Shown here piece after piece: positions 59,401 to 64,000 of a DNA stretch of 64,000 nucleotides; the first letter of the stretch is position 1, and every line of letters starts with the position of its first letter. A program made the translations under genes and the position numbers. The DNA comes from Malurus cyaneus samueli (Eukaryota; Chordata; Aves; Passeriformes; Maluridae). Location of the stretch: positions 44,550,873-44,614,872 of the forward strand of contig CM019217.1 in assembly GCA_009741485.1 (NCBI GenBank). The letters run 5' to 3'. The notes beneath the pieces were generated by a model. That model was not told where the DNA came from and did no database searches. It worked only from the letters and a program-made list of their open reading frames with translations.

Positions 59401-61007
59401 GAACCAATGGATGGAGTTAAGAGGGACATCTGCAAAATAACTGAATCTGAGCATTCAGCCTGAAGCCTTCCCATCACTAGTAAGGTCACTAAGCACAGGG
59501 GATATTCTAATGTGGCAGGTGTAGTCCATAAAGCATCATTTCTTATCCAATATTTATAGCATTTAGTATTCACCATGTCAGTACAGTACAACTCCTACGT
59601 GTTTCTTAGAGACAAAAAGTAAATGTTATACCACAAGCAAAACAGAATTACTTTCAAGACCCAAAAAGGAGTTTAAGTTTCAGAAAATACATAAGGATCC
59701 CTTTTTGTTATGTGAGAATTCTTAAAAATATTAATATTAATATTCAGCAGATTCCCCAAGGAGTGTCAGCAAAATTAGCTTCTCTCCCCTCCTTCACCCT
59801 TTATGTCAAGAAAAATCACGACAGACAAAACTCACACAAGAATTCTGTCAGTCAGGTGTTAAAAGATCTCTTCTAAATCTCAGCATGACATGGCAAAGAA
59901 GTAACTTTAGGTCACAAATTGGAATGTTTTCTCTAACTGGCCAAGAGTGAAAGGGGGCTAAAAGGCAAAACAGTATTGTACAAAATCAGGATGCTTTGTA
60001 CTCTGAGCTCTTCAAGTACTCTTGTGGCTACAGACAGTTAAACTAAGAATATTTTCCACTGTTGATAGTGCCCTTTTCCAGTGCTGCTCAAATCCTTTAA
60101 GTTTTCACAGTTTGGCTAATCCTATTTCTTTTTAAATCACATTAAGCCCTTCCATGTGTCTTATGAATAGTGAAAAGAATGAACATACACCTTGCAAAGA
60201 CAGCAGAATAAGACTCTCACATGAGGAGAAATGAGCTGGCTAGAACTCAAAACTACATTTACCTTCAATATCCAGCAGTGAAAGACATGGGTAAAGGATT
60301 GGGCAGTCTCCAAAATACTTTCCAACTCCATTACTACAGCTCTTGGTTATGCTAGGTCCCATCAACTGCCTAAGCAATAGACTTTGCACAACACCATTTT
60401 TCCACTGTTTTGACATCAGACATAATAATCCCGTTACTAGCCAGAACATAAGGCTTTCAAATGCCACTGCATTGCTGCAAACTAAAAAAAGAAAAAAAAA
60501 AAGAAGAAAAATAATTATAAAACACAGAACACTTGTGGATGTCTCAGCAGGCTTTAGCTGAAGACAGTTTTTCTTGCCCTGCCACACTATTCCAAAACCA
60601 TGCATCACTACAACTTCAATATCCAAATTCTTTTTTTTTTTTTTAACATCTAATAAAGCTTTTGTGAGCAGCAAATAACGGGAGTTGAAAGGCCAGTACT
60701 AAGACAGAATTTAACTGAGAAGCTGAAAGACAAAGATAGCCATACTCCATTTCCAAACCCCTAAACTCTCAAAGCTTTTTTTGTTTTGCTAAACAAAGTA
60801 GTACCTGTTGTAACATAAGTGACTGAACCCTGTTACATTTTTCCCACATACAGCTGTAAACTCCTCAAGTCTGATGCTTCACCTGCTAAAAAAATGCTGG
60901 GTTTCTGTACATATAACTTGACTGCATATCCCCATATGCTATCAACTTTTCAATACCATGGAAAACTAATTTTCCTAGGGAGAAAAATAATCCCTCCCAG
61001 ACATGAA

Positions 61008-61011
<4 letters not shown>
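59401..61011. other. Unique DNA with purine-rich and T14 runs
   Basis: A purine run of A with few G lies at 60484-60511 and a T14 run at 60631-60644. The 144-codon minus-strand frame at 60240-60674 spans both and is rich in Lys/Phe because of them; it has no recognisable domain. Confidence 0.6.

Positions 61012-61040
<29 letters not shown>
61012..61040. repeat. T29 homopolymer
   Basis: An uninterrupted run of 29 T. No reverse-complemented polyadenylation signal follows within 30 bases, arguing against a retrocopy tail. The 134-codon plus-strand frame at 60819-61223 crosses it as poly-Phe. Confidence 0.95.
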
Positions 61041-62937
61041 GAGCCACTAATGGATATATTTGTATTGCCAAAGCAAATTAATTTGGGTACATTTCAAGAT
61101 TATAATCTTTTTGTATATCAAATCATCTCAGAAAACTTTAGTATTATATACTGGGACGGGTCTCTACTATTATGTCTTAAATCAGTAACATTGTATCTTT
61201 ATTGTGTGTGCTTTGCCTGCTAAATTCCAGTGATGACAATCAAACATGAGTCCTAGAAAAAGGATGCTCTGTCATTAACACTGCACTGACTAATGCAAAA
61301 CAGTGGGTTTTAAATGATTTCTTGTATTAAAAAACTCACCTACAATCTGTTCCTTTTGTGTGCTTCATTTTGTCTATTGTAATTATTGCAAGGGAAATGA
61401 TACTAGTTTTAGTTGAGCAAACAGCATTTGAGGCCACACTTCCAGTTTGCCATAATTGTATTTCTTTAATTTTAGAAATTACTTTTCTCAGAATTACAGG
61501 AGAAAAATACTAATAATTGTAACATGGATAGTAGCTCTCTATGAGCCAAATTCCTCTGCAACCAAAATAAATCTATTAGTATAAAGGAAAATAAATCTGC
61601 AGACACCTTGGATTATCAAAGCTTATTTCTGTACATTTAATTAAAGATTTAAGACATTCAGCATCTTGCATAAGACATTCCATCTTCATGCTGAAGGGTG
61701 AGACATTTATTTGTAAACTGAAACTAAGTGTCGCCTGGTAAGAAATACTAGTTAAGTGTATGTACTACAAACAAGCTGCTTCTGGTTTGTTTAAAACCAA
61801 GTGGTGTCCAGTTAAAGCTGGAAAAAACAATTTAGACTAGCTAGAAATAAGAGCATCCAGAAAAGACTACAACAAATCAGTACACACAGGGATGGCTGGG
61901 ATTCACACAGCATACACCAAAGCAAGCAATTTCATAATTTACACACATGATCAATGGAACACAGATGAAATAGAAATTGGTTTATTGAACAATTACCTTC
62001 ACCATCAGTGTGTTTGAAAAACACCCATGATTTCAGACATGCCAAGAAGGGACTATATGGAGTGTGATTTATAAGCAACAGTAATGGAATAGGTTTTGTT
62101 TGCCTGGACGTTATTTGTTCAGAATTTATGGGATCAGAATTTTTTCTTCTATAAGAATAGGAATAAGGAGGTGACAAATTAAATACATAAACCCATGTGT
62201 TAATTAATGATTACATTTCTTGTCCATTCATTTATTGTCTGACAGTCAGTGTTGTGCTCTGCTGTAGAAAACATAAAACTTGTGTCCATTCTGAGCTTAA
62301 GCTTTACTGTTACATTTTGTTCTCTTTTGCCAGACTTTACTATTTTAACAGACTCCTGCAATGAGAGAAAGCCCTACCCACTAAAATGAAGACTGAGGTA
62401 TTATCTGCATTTTAATTATACAGCATGCTATGTGTTTCAGTTATACTTCCTTTTTAAATTGCTGGTCTGGAATAACGTGGGACAAATAATAATAAAATAA
62501 AAAACATGGCATTTATTTGAAGGAGAAATCTGTACAGGAGGAAGATGACAAGAGAGAGGCCAATAGTTGAGGAGATGTTTTTCTCTGAGCCAGGTAGAGT
62601 TACACTACTGTCTTGAAAAAATTTAGACATTGAAAATGCATCCTAAGAAAAAGGAAGGATAATGACTAAAAAGCCCTTTGGGTTTCCTCTGCCACCATAC
62701 TGCTAAGGATTAAAAGAAAGATTAAGGGAAAGGAAGTCAAAATACGTTAATAACAAAAGAAATAGGGGTTAAATAGTAACAGCCTGTGTACCCTCAAGTG
62801 GAAAAAAAAAATAAAAATCATACTTGCTTTGATATTTTCAGTCACTCTAATCAACTACCAGTCTCTGGCTGCCAAAGAAAGGAATAGAAGTGTGGGTCAT
62901 TTCCATTAGTACAAATGGGGCGCTACTCTCCATGCCT
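61041..62937. other. Unique A+T-rich DNA, no gene seen
   Basis: No coding region or repeat family is recognisable. The minus-strand frame at 61932-62177 has no known domain. Confidence 0.6.
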
Positions 62938-62969
62938 ATATTTAGCCCATATTTAGCCCACATTTAGCA
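62938..62969. repeat. 11-bp unit repeated three times
   Basis: The 11-mer 'atatttagccc' occurs at 62938-62948 and 62949-62959, followed by the variant 'acatttagca' at 62960-62969. A small slippage-type tandem repeat. Confidence 0.9.
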
Positions 62970-63313
62970 TTGTTTCACCAAAAGATGAGATGTTGGCTGA
63001 CCTGTCACCTCATGGCTGTGCTGAAGAGAAGGTGAACAGGGAAGAGCCCTGCCACTGTGACCACAACTTATGTCAGCCTGCTGGTTCAGAACACACTGAA
63101 GTCTTCTCAGGGAACTGAAGGGAGAGAATACAGGATGGATGTGCACCGTAATGAGCATATAGATACCAAAATAGCTAAAATAACATTCTCAAATTATCTA
63201 AACTTTGAATTTCTACCTCATTTTAAGGCTTTCAGAAAGTAGCCCAAGTCACAATGGTGAAAATGAGCAAAACCAACATTACTCTGTGTCAACATGAAAT
63301 TCTGAAGTGGAGT
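62970..63313. other. Unique DNA, no gene seen
   Basis: Short frames at 62964-63158 (minus) and 63057-63242 (plus) overlap and lack recognisable domains. Confidence 0.6.
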
Positions 63314-63351
63314 GAAAGGGGGGGAAAAAAAAGGAAAAAAAAGAAAAAAAA
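63314..63351. repeat. 38-base homopurine run
   Basis: An uninterrupted purine tract with a G7 run (63318-63324) followed by A-rich sequence with scattered G. Mirror-like homopurine tracts can adopt triplex (H-DNA) structures, but this one is only weakly mirror-symmetric. Confidence 0.8.
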
Positions 63352-64000
63352 TAACAACCCAGGAAGAAAGCAATTTGTTCTAGAGATTGAATGCACTGCC
63401 AATCAAACCTAAGAGCTCTTCAATCTGAAAATTACTCCATGTAATAGCACAAAAAATGCAGAATTAATTAAATTTTTTACAAGTTGTTATGAACGAAGTG
63501 ATATTTACCTTTTTTACTTTGAAATATATGTATTAGTTTGAGAGTGTTCCAAGCGCTAAACAAAAAAGTCAAGAATTAAATTTTGAAGTGCAGTAAGCTC
63601 CATTCAATTATTTGAAAAAGTTTCTCTATTAAAGCTTAATTTTTTGCAAACATTTTATGATACTGACAGGAAAGCATAACTCCACTATGAGTATGGTATA
63701 CACTATGTCCAGGTGTCACCTTTTCAGCTCCATTTCAGCAGCAGCAGCACTGCAAACCTTATCTCACCCATACAAACCAAGTCTGATGCACCTTCAGCTG
63801 CCTATAAAAGCACATTTATTACCACAGAGTAAGCGAGAGATTTAAACCACATCTGGCAAAAGACACTAACAATGCTTCTCCGATTTAGAGTAGCAGATGG
63901 TGACAGCATAGATGAAAACACATTTGGCAGGACAAAGAGTCATCTGTCCAGCTATTGAAGCCCCACCATTAATGGATAGCAAAATTCAGTTTGATTGTGC
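63352..64000. other. Unique DNA to the end of the window
   Basis: A (CAG)n-like run of four units lies at about 63737-63749 ('cagcagcagcac'). No gene or repeat family is recognisable. Confidence 0.6.

Noticed and set aside
59083..59454. 123-codon minus-strand frame
   Set aside because: It is antisense to the well-preserved CR1 at 58940-59400.
60240..60674. 144-codon minus-strand frame
   Set aside because: It crosses a T14 run and a purine-rich run, translating them as Lys and Phe stretches; the rest resembles no protein.
60819..61223. 134-codon plus-strand frame with a poly-Phe block
   Set aside because: The Phe block is the T29 homopolymer; there are no domain or splice signals.
1..64000. 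CRISPR array, bacterial operon or phage genes
   Set aside because: There are no regularly spaced repeats and no dense coding; CR1 and base composition point to vertebrate DNA.
1..64000. Endogenous retrovirus or LTR
   Set aside because: No LTR pair, primer-binding site or gag/pol/env-like frame was visible to me; solo LTRs of unfamiliar families cannot be excluded without a repeat library.

Overview
This window looks like a piece of a bird genome, or less likely another sauropsid, with no recognisable protein-coding gene. The main evidence is a set of decayed fragments of the CR1 non-LTR retrotransposon. Several carry the typical avian CR1 3' end, which reads roughly 'gatgatcttnaaggtccnttccaacc' and then a short run resembling 'attctatga'. 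The DNA is A+T-rich (about 60% or more by eye, not counted), poor in CpG, rich in long A or T runs, and has no CpG island. The low CR1 density and the absence of other abundant repeat families fit a bird. I cannot say which species, chromosome or host gene it belongs to; it could be intergenic or part of a long intron.

Layout. Position 1 begins inside a CR1 3' end. From 0.1 to 7.7 kb the DNA is unique and A+T-rich, with a pyrimidine-rich patch (3.85-4.18 kb), a T31 run (5.6 kb), an A/C-rich low-complexity tract (6.8 kb) and a G+C-richer patch (6.9-7.2 kb). From 7.7 to 10.3 kb there are three plus-strand CR1 pieces. From 10.3 to 26.5 kb there is a long repeat-poor stretch holding short inverted repeats, an RFX X-box-like motif abutting a CCAAT motif (19.29 kb) and an A28/T14 near-palindrome (21.75 kb). 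At 26.5-27.2 kb a minus-strand CR1 3' end lies beside a plus-strand internal CR1 piece. From 27.2 to 48.9 kb the DNA is again unique, with low-complexity tracts, a perfect 21-bp palindrome (36.67 kb), a 34-bp tandem duplication (41.2 kb) and two G-quadruplex-like sites (47.26 kb plus strand, 48.64 kb minus strand). A CR1 fragment lies at 48.9 kb, and an 82-bp segment is present twice 729 bp apart (51.76 and 52.49 kb). T/G-rich DNA follows at 55.7 kb, then CR1 fragments at 56.4 kb (minus) and 58.9-59.4 kb (plus, the best preserved). A T29 run lies at 61.0 kb, and unique DNA with short tandem repeats runs to the end.

No genes act together here. Open frames of 60-155 codons occur throughout, but they are scattered over both strands and resemble no protein family I know. 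Many lie across CR1 pieces or translate A/T runs, as expected by chance in 64 kb of vertebrate non-coding DNA. I found no tRNA, rRNA, snRNA, CRISPR array or retroviral LTR/gag/pol that I could support. The most unusual items are the duplicated 82-bp segment with a splice-acceptor-like pyrimidine tract, the X-box/CCAAT site, and the strand-asymmetric low-complexity and G-rich tracts. I see no sign of a new multi-gene system.
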